A DNA stretch of 35,699 nucleotides from Chitinophagales bacterium (GTDB lineage Bacteria; Bacteroidota; Bacteroidia; Chitinophagales; Chitinophagaceae). Position 1 is the first letter of the stretch. Every line of letters starts with the position of its first letter. The notes under the pieces were generated by a model. That model was not told the DNA's origin. It did not search any database and saw only the letters and a program-made list of their open reading frames with translations. This document shows, in pieces, positions 17,044 through 25,478 of the stretch. A program made the translations under genes and the position numbers. The stretch spans positions 1 to 35,699 of the forward strand of contig JAAFIK010000051.1 of the NCBI GenBank assembly GCA_013298665.1, given 5' to 3'.

Positions 17044-17137
17044 TGGGTTGATTTGTCAATATTACTGTTGCAAAAATACCCCCCAATGGGTATTGTATGG
17101 GTTTGGGGCAATGGTATTTTCGTAAAAAAATGTAGTG

Positions 17138-17683
17138 ATGGTACAAAGAATATTGCTGGGCAGTCTTTTACTGCTTATGGGCTTGTGTACAACAGCGCAG
17201 GGTAAGGAGTTACCCGCGATCAGCCAGAAAAATAAGAACAGCTTTTTTATTCCTGCCTCCGTGTGCCAGCAATACCAACTGGAGGCGGCAAGAGGCGACA
17301 ACTGGATGAAAGTGTACAATAATCTTTCTGCTAAAGCAGTTATTCAGCGGGTGAATGATATCCGCTGGCAGGCGCCTTCGGCTGCCGCAGCACTGAAATG
17401 GTACAAAGAAAATACACAGTTGCTTGGTGAGGGTGGAACAGATATTACGGCCAGCGTGGAAAAACCTGCCGGGGTAACGGCCTGGAATGTATATGAACCG
17501 GGAGAAAGCATGAAACAGATGATGGAGGCGATGGGTGTTGAGCAGCGGCAGTTTACGTTTACTTTTGTAGTGGGTAAATATGTGGCAAAAATATTTGTGG
17601 CCACCAGCAGTACAAAAACCATTACGGATGCGCTGGTGCTGGCAGCGGCAGGGTTGAAGGCGGTGCTGACAGCAGGCAAGTAG
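17138..17683 (+). CDS. Small exported protein of unknown function
   Basis: A 181-residue protein starting at the ATG at 17138; a GTG lies one codon upstream. The signal peptide is about residues 1-21 (LLGSLLLLMGLCTTAQG). The mature part contains NSFFIPASVCQQYQLEAARG, a helical region and then beta segments such as QFTFTFVVGKYVAKIFV, ending in a small-residue-rich helix DALVLAAAGLKAVL. I recognise no family. It is flanked by a divergent HEAT-like gene and a convergent response regulator gene, so it is probably a single-gene unit. Confidence 0.75.
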   Translation: MVQRILLGSLLLLMGLCTTAQGKELPAISQKNKNSFFIPASVCQQYQLEAARGDNWMKVYNNLSAKAVIQRVNDIRWQAPSAAAALKWYKENTQLLGEGGTDITASVEKPAGVTAWNVYEPGESMKQMMEAMGVEQRQFTFTFVVGKYVAKIFVATSSTKTITDALVLAAAGLKAVLTAGK

Positions 17684-17738
17684 GCGGATACATCGTTATG
17701 TGGCAGGATGACGCGCGGTAAGGATCAGGATAGGTGCT

Positions 17739-18371
17739 TTACTTTCGCCCCAGGAACTTATTGATGGCTGCTGTTTTTGAATGGACGTGCAGTTTTTCAT
17801 AAATATTAAACATGTGTTTGCGCACCGTTTTGCTGCTGATGAACAACTCGGTGGCAACTTCTTTATAATTGAGTCCGCGTGTCATGGCCTGCAGAACCTG
17901 TCTCTCCCGTTTGGTAATGCTGGTGGTGTCTTTATCTTCTGTCGCTTGCCGGTGAAAAGCGCATACAACTTTACGGGCAACAGTACTGCTCATCGGACTG
18001 CCTCCATTGTAGAGTTCCCGGATGGCTGTTGTGAGGGTTGGATAGCTGTTGCTTTTGAGCAGATAACCGGTGGCACCTGCTCTTAGCGCATCAAACACTA
18101 TTTCATCTTCATCGTGCATGGTAACGACCATAAACAGCATACCGGGGCAAATCATTTTCAACCGGCGTATGGCTTCAATACCCCCCATTACGGGCATGAC
18201 GAGATCCATCAGTACAATATCCGGCTGCAACCGTGGTATGCCCGCCACTGCCAATTGACCGTTTGAGAAACTCCCGGTACAAGCCATATCCGGGGCATGG
18301 CTGACCAGGCCGGTTAAGCCTTCCAGTACTTCAGGCTGATCTTCCACAATACAAACAGTGATGGGGTTCAT
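17739..18371 (-). CDS. NarL/FixJ-type response regulator, orphan
   Basis: A 210-residue two-domain regulator starting at the ATG at 18371 (MNPITVCIVEDQ). The frame is open 45 codons further upstream, but that part lies before the receiver fold and is not receiver-like. The receiver domain (1-120) has the acidic pair Glu10/Asp11, the phospho-accepting Asp56 in LMDLVMPVMGG, and the conserved Lys106 in GYLLKSN. The LuxR-type DNA-binding domain (about 152-210) contains TKRERQVLQAMTRGLNYKEV and SSKTVRKHMFNIYEKLHV. No histidine kinase gene is adjacent. It is divergent from the S74 surface-protein operon, 279 bp apart, and might regulate it; that is inference from position. Confidence 0.93.
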   Translation of the reverse strand: MNPITVCIVEDQPEVLEGLTGLVSHAPDMACTGSFSNGQLAVAGIPRLQPDIVLMDLVMPVMGGIEAIRRLKMICPGMLFMVVTMHDEDEIVFDALRAGATGYLLKSNSYPTLTTAIRELYNGGSPMSSTVARKVVCAFHRQATEDKDTTSITKRERQVLQAMTRGLNYKEVATELFISSKTVRKHMFNIYEKLHVHSKTAAINKFLGRK

Positions 18372-18552
18372 AGCATAGCATTGATGGGGCATGTACGAAA
18401 AATATGCCAAAGAAACGGGAGGCATACCCTGGTAACCCTCGTGTTGATCTGCTTTTTCGATACCACAGTAGTATTGTTTCCAATAGCCAGGTTGTATCAT
18501 GAGCAATTACCCTCCCCGTAAAGTCCCGGCTGTAAAATATCTCCACAAAAAG

Positions 18553-18582
18553 TTGCATTGTTCCAAATAATTACTATTTTAG
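18553..18582 (+). promoter_or_regulatory. Promoter of the S74-DUF1800-DUF1501 operon
   Basis: TTG (18553-18555), exactly 19 bp, then TATTTTAG (18575-18582), one mismatch from TAnnTTTG. It lies 68 bp upstream of the ATG at 18651. The rest of the divergent gap (18372-18552) shows no other clear site. Confidence 0.6.
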
Positions 18583-18650
18583 CAACCTGATATCCTTTTT
18601 TTGCCTCAGCTTCAGCAAATATTATTTTATTAAGTCTATACATATTCATC

Positions 18651-20186
18651 ATGAGGTATTTTTTCCTTTCTGTTGCTGTTTTTATCTCTTGCTTTGCAGT
18701 TGCACAAAATGTTGGTATCGGCATTACGCCGCCGCTCAACCGCCTGCACGTTAATGCACCTGCTGATCCTTTGCGGCTGGACGGGCTGCAAACGGGTGCG
18801 GCGGCGGATAGCGTGGTAACGGTTAATGCGAGTGGTGTGCTGCGGAAAAGAACGGTGGATAACCTGATCAGTACCGGGGGATGGGCAATCAGGGGCAATG
18901 GCGGACTGAGCGTGGCTACCAATTTCCTGGGTACAACAGACTATATTTCACTCGTCATCCGTACCAATAACCAGCGTTCAGGCTTTATTGACGCAGATTC
19001 TGCAAAGCGTAACAACAGCATTGGCAATCGTGCTATGAACGCCGCACTAACGGGTGTGGGTAACAATACGTTTGGCAGTTCGGCGCTGGCCAAAATCAGC
19101 AGTGGAAATTTTAATGTAGCTGTTGGAGATTCTTCGCTGTTTAACCTCACTACGGGAACGGATAACGTTGCGGTAGGTGCAGATGCCCTGCTGAATATAG
19201 GAACGGCAACGGGCAATATCGCCATTGGCAGCAATACCCTCAAGAATACAGTGTCGGCCGAAAATATTGCTATTGGTAACAATGCGGCTGCGGCTAACCA
19301 GGTGGGTAGCAATGTGCTGGCGATAGGTGCCGGTGCCTTGCTGAGCAACCAGAGTACTTTTACACAGTTGGCGGTGGGCAACAATGCCCTCAAATCGGTG
19401 GTATCCGGATTGGAAAATGTTGCGCTTGGATACAATACCGGCACAACGCTGGCCACTGCTTCTTATAATGTATTGCTTGGACATTATGCACTCAGTTCGG
19501 CTACGAATGCGAGCAACAATACCATTGTGGGCCATAATGCGGCTCTGGCTTATACGGCCTCAGGAAATACAAACAATACTTTTATCGGTTACCAGACAGC
19601 ATTTACACAGGTGGGGGGTACGGGCAATACCTTTGTGGGCTACGCTATTGATGTAGCACCTGCCTCGTCTTCTTTCAGCAATTCTACCGGGTTGGGACAG
19701 GGGGTGCTCATTACCGCGAGTAACCAGGTACGTGTTGGCAATACTTCGGTAAACAGCATTGGCGGGCAGGTGGGCTGGACGACTTTCAGCGACGCCCGTA
19801 TCAAGAGCGATATTCGTGAAGACGTACCGGGGCTTGGCTTCATCCTGCAACTGCGCCCGGTGACTTACTTCTATGATGCGGCGAAATTATACAGGCTGCA
19901 AACGGGCGTGGATATGCCTAAGGATATGGCTGCCGGCACACCGGTAAGGTTTACCGGGCTGATTGCCCAGGAGGTGGAAGCAACAGCCAAGGCCATGAAT
20001 TATGATTTCAGCGGTGTGGATCGCCCGGCGAATGCGAATACGCCTTATGGATTACGCTATGCTGAATTGGTGGTGCCCCTGGTAAAAGCGGTGCAGGAAA
20101 TGAAGCAACTGATTGAGCGGCAGCAGCAGGAAATCGAAGATTTAAAAAAGAAAGTAAACGGTACGGCAGTACCCGGTAAACAATAA
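18651..20186 (+). CDS. Tail-fibre-like surface protein with S74 intramolecular chaperone domain
   Basis: A 511-residue exported protein. The signal peptide is about residues 1-18 (ending FAVAQ) and is followed by NVGIGITPPLNRLHVN, common in this class. The central region (about 120-360) is a run of short YadA-head-like units of the type NVAVGADALLNIGTATGNIAIG, which form a trimeric beta-roll in relatives. The C-terminus (about 378-500) is an endosialidase-type chaperone (peptidase S74) starting SDARIKSDIREDVPGL, with LIAQEVEA, and ends in a coiled coil MKQLIERQQQEIEDLKKKV. S74 domains fold the trimer and in many proteins are then self-cleaved. It is the first gene of an operon with a DUF1800 and a DUF1501 gene, 37 bp apart each. 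Confidence 0.9.
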   Translation: MRYFFLSVAVFISCFAVAQNVGIGITPPLNRLHVNAPADPLRLDGLQTGAAADSVVTVNASGVLRKRTVDNLISTGGWAIRGNGGLSVATNFLGTTDYISLVIRTNNQRSGFIDADSAKRNNSIGNRAMNAALTGVGNNTFGSSALAKISSGNFNVAVGDSSLFNLTTGTDNVAVGADALLNIGTATGNIAIGSNTLKNTVSAENIAIGNNAAAANQVGSNVLAIGAGALLSNQSTFTQLAVGNNALKSVVSGLENVALGYNTGTTLATASYNVLLGHYALSSATNASNNTIVGHNAALAYTASGNTNNTFIGYQTAFTQVGGTGNTFVGYAIDVAPASSSFSNSTGLGQGVLITASNQVRVGNTSVNSIGGQVGWTTFSDARIKSDIREDVPGLGFILQLRPVTYFYDAAKLYRLQTGVDMPKDMAAGTPVRFTGLIAQEVEATAKAMNYDFSGVDRPANANTPYGLRYAELVVPLVKAVQEMKQLIERQQQEIEDLKKKVNGTAVPGKQ

Positions 20187-20223
20187 GCAGCATTACTTTT
20201 ATTTCATCGTTAAATGAAAGATC

Positions 20224-21948
20224 ATGGATAGAAAAGATTTTCTCAAAACGCTTGCCCCTTCCACCCGCAAAATAAAGCGGGCGGCACAAGAGGGGCTTGA
20301 CAGGGATAACCCCCTGTTTGGTCCGTTAGACATCACCTCCGGCATAGCGCCATATGCGGGCACATGGACGGATATTGAGGTGATACACCTGCTCAAACGG
20401 CTGAGCTTTGGCGCGCCGCGTGAGGAGGTGGAGTATTTTAAAACGCTTACGTATGCACAGGCGGTAGACGAGTTGCTCAATACCACGGCAACGCCTGCCT
20501 CACTGGGCGAACCGTTAAAGGTATATACGGCTACAACTGTGGATACGCCTGCTACGGATCCCGACTGGGGGGTACCGGTAGGTGCCACCTGGGTGAATAC
20601 CAATACCAGTTCTGGTACGGTAAATTTTTACCGCCGGGAATCGTTGAAAAGCTGGTGGCTGAGTAATATGATCACGCAGCCGAGGAGCGTGGAAGAGAAG
20701 ATGATGCTGTTCTGGAGTACGCATTTTGCGATAGAATTTGATACGGTGGATAATGCGCGCTACAGTTATGGCTACCTGAAACTACTGCGCCAGTATGCAC
20801 TGGGTAATTTCAAGGATTTTACAAAAGCAGTTACCCTTAATCCTGCGATGCTGATTTATCTGAATGGGTATCAGAATACAAAAACAGCGCCGGATGAAAA
20901 CTACGGACGTGAGTTGCAGGAGTTGTTTACCCTGGGTAAGGGAGCGGGAAGCCAGTATACGGAGAGCGATGTAAAGGCGGCAGCGAGGGTGCTGACGGGC
21001 TACCAGGTAAATAGCAGTACAGCTACTTCTTTCTTTACCTCCTCCCGTCATGACACCAATCCGAAAGTCTTTTCCGCTTTTTACAACAATACCACGATCA
21101 ACCGCCCGCTGGCCGCAGATGGTCCGCTGGAACTGGATGATATGCTCACCATGATTTTTAATACCAATGAAGTGGCTATGTACATTTGCCGCAGACTGTA
21201 CCGCTTCTTTGTGTATGGCAGTATTTCGGCGGATGTGGAAACGAATGTGATCACCCCATTGGCCAACACCTTCCGCAGCAGCGGTTATGACATTAAGCCT
21301 GTACTGAACCAGTTGTTCAAGAGTGAACATTTCTTTGATGTATTGCAGTATGGTGCGATGATCAAGGGAGGGGTGGATTTTACCGTTGGGATGGTACGGG
21401 AATGCCGCATCAACCTGCCGCCAAAATCAAATCCGCAACTGCGTCACCGGCATATCAATTACCTGGCATCGTCTTTCCTGCCCGCGCAGGAACAAAATAT
21501 CGGCGATCCCCCGAACGTATCGGGCTGGGCTGCTTATTATCAGGAGCCTGTATTTGACAAGGCATGGATTACCACCGATACTTTCCCGAAACGGCAGGCA
21601 TTGGTCAATACCTTTGTCAATGGTGGCGGATACAGCAATGGCGGGTTTAAGATGGAGCTGAACGCAGTGGATTTTGCCCGGCGTATGTCGAACCCGGCTG
21701 ATCCGAATGTACTGATCCAGGATTTCAACAAGTACCTGTTGCGCCGTACCCTGAGCCAGGGGCTGCGTGACGCGATCAAGCAGGATATCCTGCTTACAGG
21801 ACAGGTAACGGACAGTTACTGGACAGATGCCTGGAACGCGTACATCAGCGCACCTTCAAACCTCAATAACTATACAGTGGTCAACAACCGGCTGAAAACG
21901 CTGGCCAGTTATTTTATGAGTAAACTGGAAGAGTACCAGTTGATGTAA
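20224..21948 (+). CDS. DUF1800 family protein (first copy)
   Basis: A 574-residue member of DUF1800. The signatures include EVIHLLKRLSFGAPREEVEY at the N-terminal side, MLFWSTHFA, and the family hallmark ENYGRELQELFTLGKG (about 225-240) followed by YTESDVKAAARVLTGYQ. Later parts contain MYICRRLYRFFVY and NVSGWAAYYQEP. There is no typical signal peptide; the first 40 residues are basic and polar. DUF1800 genes are nearly always next to a DUF1501 gene, as here, and the biochemical role is not known. A paralogue lies at 27075-28745 on the opposite strand. Confidence 0.93.
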   Translation: MDRKDFLKTLAPSTRKIKRAAQEGLDRDNPLFGPLDITSGIAPYAGTWTDIEVIHLLKRLSFGAPREEVEYFKTLTYAQAVDELLNTTATPASLGEPLKVYTATTVDTPATDPDWGVPVGATWVNTNTSSGTVNFYRRESLKSWWLSNMITQPRSVEEKMMLFWSTHFAIEFDTVDNARYSYGYLKLLRQYALGNFKDFTKAVTLNPAMLIYLNGYQNTKTAPDENYGRELQELFTLGKGAGSQYTESDVKAAARVLTGYQVNSSTATSFFTSSRHDTNPKVFSAFYNNTTINRPLAADGPLELDDMLTMIFNTNEVAMYICRRLYRFFVYGSISADVETNVITPLANTFRSSGYDIKPVLNQLFKSEHFFDVLQYGAMIKGGVDFTVGMVRECRINLPPKSNPQLRHRHINYLASSFLPAQEQNIGDPPNVSGWAAYYQEPVFDKAWITTDTFPKRQALVNTFVNGGGYSNGGFKMELNAVDFARRMSNPADPNVLIQDFNKYLLRRTLSQGLRDAIKQDILLTGQVTDSYWTDAWNAYISAPSNLNNYTVVNNRLKTLASYFMSKLEEYQLM

Positions 21949-21985
21949 GGAAGCCATATTATTTAAAAGTTTATCCGATCAGATT

Positions 21986-23572
21986 ATGCAACGCAGAAAA
22001 TTCATCCGCAATACAGCACTGGGTACGGTAAGCCTGCCCGGTATCCTCAATGGGTTTGGCATAACCGCTCATGGCGAGAACAGCGCCCTCGGGCAGTTGA
22101 TGACCTCCACGGTACCCACGGATCACGTACTCGTAGTGGTACAGATGAGTGGGGGTAATGACGGGCTTAACACCGTAATCCCGTTAGACCAATACAGTAA
22201 TTACTTTAACGCGCGCAGCAATATTGCCATTCCGCAGAATAAAGTACTGGCACTTACGGGTACCAATGCAACGGGTTTGCACCCTTCACTCACCGGCTTC
22301 CGCGATATGTACAATAATGGTGATTTGTGTATTGTACAAAGTGCAGGTTATCCAACCCCGAATTTTTCGCATTTCCGGGCTACGGATATATGGATGACGG
22401 CATCGAACAGTAACGAGTATCTCACTACGGGCTGGCTGGGTCGTTACCTCAACGGCGAATATCCGGGTTATCCGGCAGGTTACCCCAATGCCACCATGCC
22501 CGATCCGCTTGGTATCCAGTTTGGTTCCGGTACTTCGCTCGCATTGCTTGGCCCCACCATTCAAACGGGTTATACTATCAGTGACCCCAATGCCTTTGTC
22601 AATAACGCAGATGGTGGTGAAGATGTGATCACCCCGGGAACACCGGCAGCGGATAAGCTGCTGTATGTACGTGAAATATCGAAGCAATCGCAGGCCTACT
22701 ATAATGTGGTAAAGAACGCGTATAATGCAGCAGGTAATACCAATCAGGCTACCTATCCATCCGGAAACCTGGCCAACCAGCTTAAGATTGTAGCGCGGCT
22801 GATCAATGGCGGGCTTAAGACCAAGATATATGTGGTAAGTATTGGTGGTTTCGATACGCATAGTTTACAGACAAACGCAATCGATACCACTGTAGGCGCG
22901 CACGCCAACCTGATGGCTTCATTGGGGGGCACCATCAAGGCATTTCATGATGACCTCAAGCTGATGGGTAAAGACCAGCGTGTACTCGGCATGACTTTCA
23001 GCGAATTTGGCCGTCGTGTCAAGAGCAATGCCAGCGGGGGTACTGATCATGGTTATGCGGCGCCGCTGTTTGTATTTGGTACAAAGGCTACGGGCGGTAT
23101 CATAGGTGCCAATCCGGTTATCCCGGCTGTAGCAGGGGTAAATGATAACCTGCCGATGATCAATGATTTCCGGGATATTTACTGGAGTATCATGAAGCGC
23201 TGGCTCTGTCAGGATGCCACCAGTCTTACCGAAATTATGGTGCGTAACTATACTGACTTCAATGTTTGTGATAATGTGGATTGTGCGCCTGTTGGTGGCA
23301 GGGAGGCCAATGCAGCCCTGAACCTCGTACAAAACTTCCCCAACCCGGTTACGAATATGACAACGGTAGAATTTAAAACGGATGGAGGACAGACGATACT
23401 GCAGTTGATGAACCCAGGCGGTGGCGTCATGCGCAACCTGGTGGATCATAATTATGACCGCGCTAAAACGATCAGTATTCCGGTAAACCTGGGCGATCTT
23501 AAGCCGGGCTTATACTACTTCCACTTCCAGAATGGCAGTAAGCAGCAGATGAAGGCCGTGATCAAGTTGTAG
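21986..23572 (+). CDS. DUF1501 family protein with T9SS sorting domain (first copy)
   Basis: A 528-residue exported protein of DUF1501, which belongs to the alkaline-phosphatase/sulfatase-like superfamily. The N-terminus MQRRKFIRNTALGTVSLPG has a twin-arginine-like motif. Core motifs are VLVVVQMSGGNDGLNTVIPL, FSHFRATDIWM, VVSIGGFDTH and GMTFSEFGRRVKSNASGGTDHG, positioned like metal-site motifs of the superfamily. After about residue 445 comes a T9SS type-A C-terminal domain: LVQNFPNPVTNMTTVEF through LKPGLYYFHFQNG to the end. It is therefore predicted to reach the cell surface. Substrate unknown. It is the last gene of its operon, ahead of the terminator at 23602. Confidence 0.93.
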   Translation: MQRRKFIRNTALGTVSLPGILNGFGITAHGENSALGQLMTSTVPTDHVLVVVQMSGGNDGLNTVIPLDQYSNYFNARSNIAIPQNKVLALTGTNATGLHPSLTGFRDMYNNGDLCIVQSAGYPTPNFSHFRATDIWMTASNSNEYLTTGWLGRYLNGEYPGYPAGYPNATMPDPLGIQFGSGTSLALLGPTIQTGYTISDPNAFVNNADGGEDVITPGTPAADKLLYVREISKQSQAYYNVVKNAYNAAGNTNQATYPSGNLANQLKIVARLINGGLKTKIYVVSIGGFDTHSLQTNAIDTTVGAHANLMASLGGTIKAFHDDLKLMGKDQRVLGMTFSEFGRRVKSNASGGTDHGYAAPLFVFGTKATGGIIGANPVIPAVAGVNDNLPMINDFRDIYWSIMKRWLCQDATSLTEIMVRNYTDFNVCDNVDCAPVGGREANAALNLVQNFPNPVTNMTTVEFKTDGGQTILQLMNPGGGVMRNLVDHNYDRAKTISIPVNLGDLKPGLYYFHFQNGSKQQMKAVIKL

Positions 23573-23601
23573 TCATCATCACATTATTTTTATAATAATA
23601 C

Positions 23602-23639
23602 AAAACAGGCTGTCTCTTAATTTTGAGACAGCCTGTTTT
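23602..23639. terminator. Bidirectional terminator at the meeting point of the two operons
   Basis: AAAACAGGCTGTCTC and GAGACAGCCTGTTTT form a perfect 15-bp stem (23602-23616 with 23625-23639) around an 8-nt loop. T-runs on both strands suit termination of the plus-strand DUF1501 operon and of the minus-strand operon ending at 23701. Confidence 0.92.
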
Positions 23640-23700
23640 TATTCCGGTACAGGAGGAAATGAATCCATCCTGTCGTGCCTTTTTTTTGATACATGCTCTT

Positions 23701-25449
23701 TTATTGCAATACCAATACAGTGCCTCTTTTGCTGATGCGCTGGCCTGTGCTGGTTTTGAGGTAATCAACCTGCCATACATATCCCCCCTGGGGAACAAAA
23801 CTGCCATTTGTCCTTCCATTCCAGCCCAGCAGGGGGTCTCTGTTCAGGTACACCAGTTCGCCATACCGGTTAAATATTTTCATGGTGTATTGTTCCATAT
23901 CACAGGCGTGCAGCGGACGAAAGACATCATTGCGGCCATCGCCGTTGGGGGTAAACGCATTGGGCAGCAGTAATGCACAGGGACAATCTTCAAAAGCAAC
24001 AAAAACAGACAGGGTGTCTTTGCCGCAACCATTTTCACCGATGACCGTATATGTACCCGAAAGCTGTGGGGTAAAACTGGTACTGTGCGAATCATCCTGC
24101 CAGGTATAAGTGTTGGCATTGCCCCTTACGGTAAGGGTATAGGTTTCACCCCTGCATAAAGTAGTGTCTTTGCCAAGATTCATGCGCAGACTGTCGTTAA
24201 AGCTTACCCGCAGGCTGTCGGTATATATGCAGTGGCCTACCTGCGCGCGCAGGGTAATGAGTGCGGGACTATAGACATAATAAGTACTCTGGTTGGTACT
24301 GTCCTGGTCTATCCGTTGTTTGGGTTCCGACTTCCAGAGATAAGTACCCGTGCCAAAGTCTGCATCCAGTACCAGGGTATTGCCCTGGCAGAGTGCGGTA
24401 TCGTTGAAGTTGAGTGATTTATTGTTGCGGTACCTCACAACGATGGTATCGACCACTTCACAGGCATTGGCGGTGGTGACAAACGCCCAGTAGCGCCCGG
24501 GTTGGCTGATACTGATGCTGGCATCGCGATCAATATCATATTGTATGGCATCATCTACATCAAGTCCTTTGCTGCTCCAGGTATAAGCAGCGGCACCGGC
24601 AACATTGATGTTGAGTGTAAAGATTTCCTTGGGACAGAGCAGGGTATCGGGGCCGAGGGAAAAAGCGGGTGCTGTGGAATCGCTGAAGCTGATGTTCACG
24701 GTATCGCGGTAAGCGCCACAGCCTGCCACATCAATTGCTGCCACATAGGTGCCGCCGGGCGGTTGTACCGGCAGTTGACCTGTAGTGTCGGGCAGGAGGT
24801 TGCCGTTAAGATACCAGGTATAGCGGGCATTTTCATTAACGGCATCCAGGCTCAGGCGTTCCCCCTTGCAAAGGGTATGGTTGCGCCCAAGGTCGAGCCG
24901 GGGTTCACGGCTGAAGAATACGCCAATGGTGTCGTTGACCGCACAGCCCCTGATGCTTACGGTATAAGTGCCGCTTTTGCGCACCTTGAGTACAGGACCA
25001 ATGGTGGCGGAATCGTCATTCCACAAATAACTGCTGCTGTCAGCCCCTGGCGGGCCCGTAAGCAGCCAGGTGCTGGTGTCTCCGCAGCCAAATACATCGG
25101 GTCCGAACTGGTGGTTCACCTGGTTAACAACGGCGATGGTATCGGTGAGTGTGATGGTGCCGATACCGGGATCGGTTACCCGGAGTGTGATGATATAGGT
25201 ACCGGTATCCGAAAAGATGTGCAGGGGATCCTGTATGCCGATGGCGGTATTGTAAATGCCTGATGCCGTGTCGCCAAATGTCCAGCGGATAGAATCAGGA
25301 AAGGGAGCCGTTTCAAAAACGGTGGAGCTGAACAGGATGGGCTTTGCTGCACAGGTGGAATTGTACCGGATGACCGGCATATTCTGCGCCGCCGCCCTGA
25401 GGGGCAGCAGACCGAGTAAAACATACAGGAAGACAATATTTTTCCGCAC
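23701..25449 (-). CDS. PKD-domain protein with gliding-motility-type (CHU_C) C-terminal domain
   Basis: A 582-residue secreted protein. I place the start at the GTG at 25449, because translation from there gives a clean signal peptide (RKNIVFLYVLLGLLPLRAAAQ). The longer TTG start at 25482 overlaps the upstream stop and adds a non-signal-like extension. An N-terminal PKD-like domain (RWTFGDTASGIYNT, IITLRVTDPG) is followed by several Ig-like segments, each with paired Cys (for example HTLCKGERLSL, DTLLCPKEIFTL, DTTLCRGETYTL). The C-terminus (from about 490) is the type-B T9SS domain starting LLPNAFTPNGDGRNDVF and continuing with KIFNRYGELVY and GWNGRTNG. It is probably a surface adhesin or structural protein, and the last gene of the minus-strand operon. 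Confidence 0.9.
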   Translation of the reverse strand: MRKNIVFLYVLLGLLPLRAAAQNMPVIRYNSTCAAKPILFSSTVFETAPFPDSIRWTFGDTASGIYNTAIGIQDPLHIFSDTGTYIITLRVTDPGIGTITLTDTIAVVNQVNHQFGPDVFGCGDTSTWLLTGPPGADSSSYLWNDDSATIGPVLKVRKSGTYTVSIRGCAVNDTIGVFFSREPRLDLGRNHTLCKGERLSLDAVNENARYTWYLNGNLLPDTTGQLPVQPPGGTYVAAIDVAGCGAYRDTVNISFSDSTAPAFSLGPDTLLCPKEIFTLNINVAGAAAYTWSSKGLDVDDAIQYDIDRDASISISQPGRYWAFVTTANACEVVDTIVVRYRNNKSLNFNDTALCQGNTLVLDADFGTGTYLWKSEPKQRIDQDSTNQSTYYVYSPALITLRAQVGHCIYTDSLRVSFNDSLRMNLGKDTTLCRGETYTLTVRGNANTYTWQDDSHSTSFTPQLSGTYTVIGENGCGKDTLSVFVAFEDCPCALLLPNAFTPNGDGRNDVFRPLHACDMEQYTMKIFNRYGELVYLNRDPLLGWNGRTNGSFVPQGGYVWQVDYLKTSTGQRISKRGTVLVLQ

Positions 25450-25478
25450 GTGGAGGCCTGGTTTAATCAGTTTAAAAA

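Noticed and set aside
17076..17093. Inverted repeat ATACCC-N6-GGGTAT between the divergent HEAT-like and exported protein genes
   Set aside because: Six-base arms with no repetition elsewhere; it could be an operator, but too short to claim.
24502..25263. Plus-strand frame opposite the PKD/CHU_C gene
   Set aside because: Shadow frame with a low-complexity Gly/Ala-rich translation.
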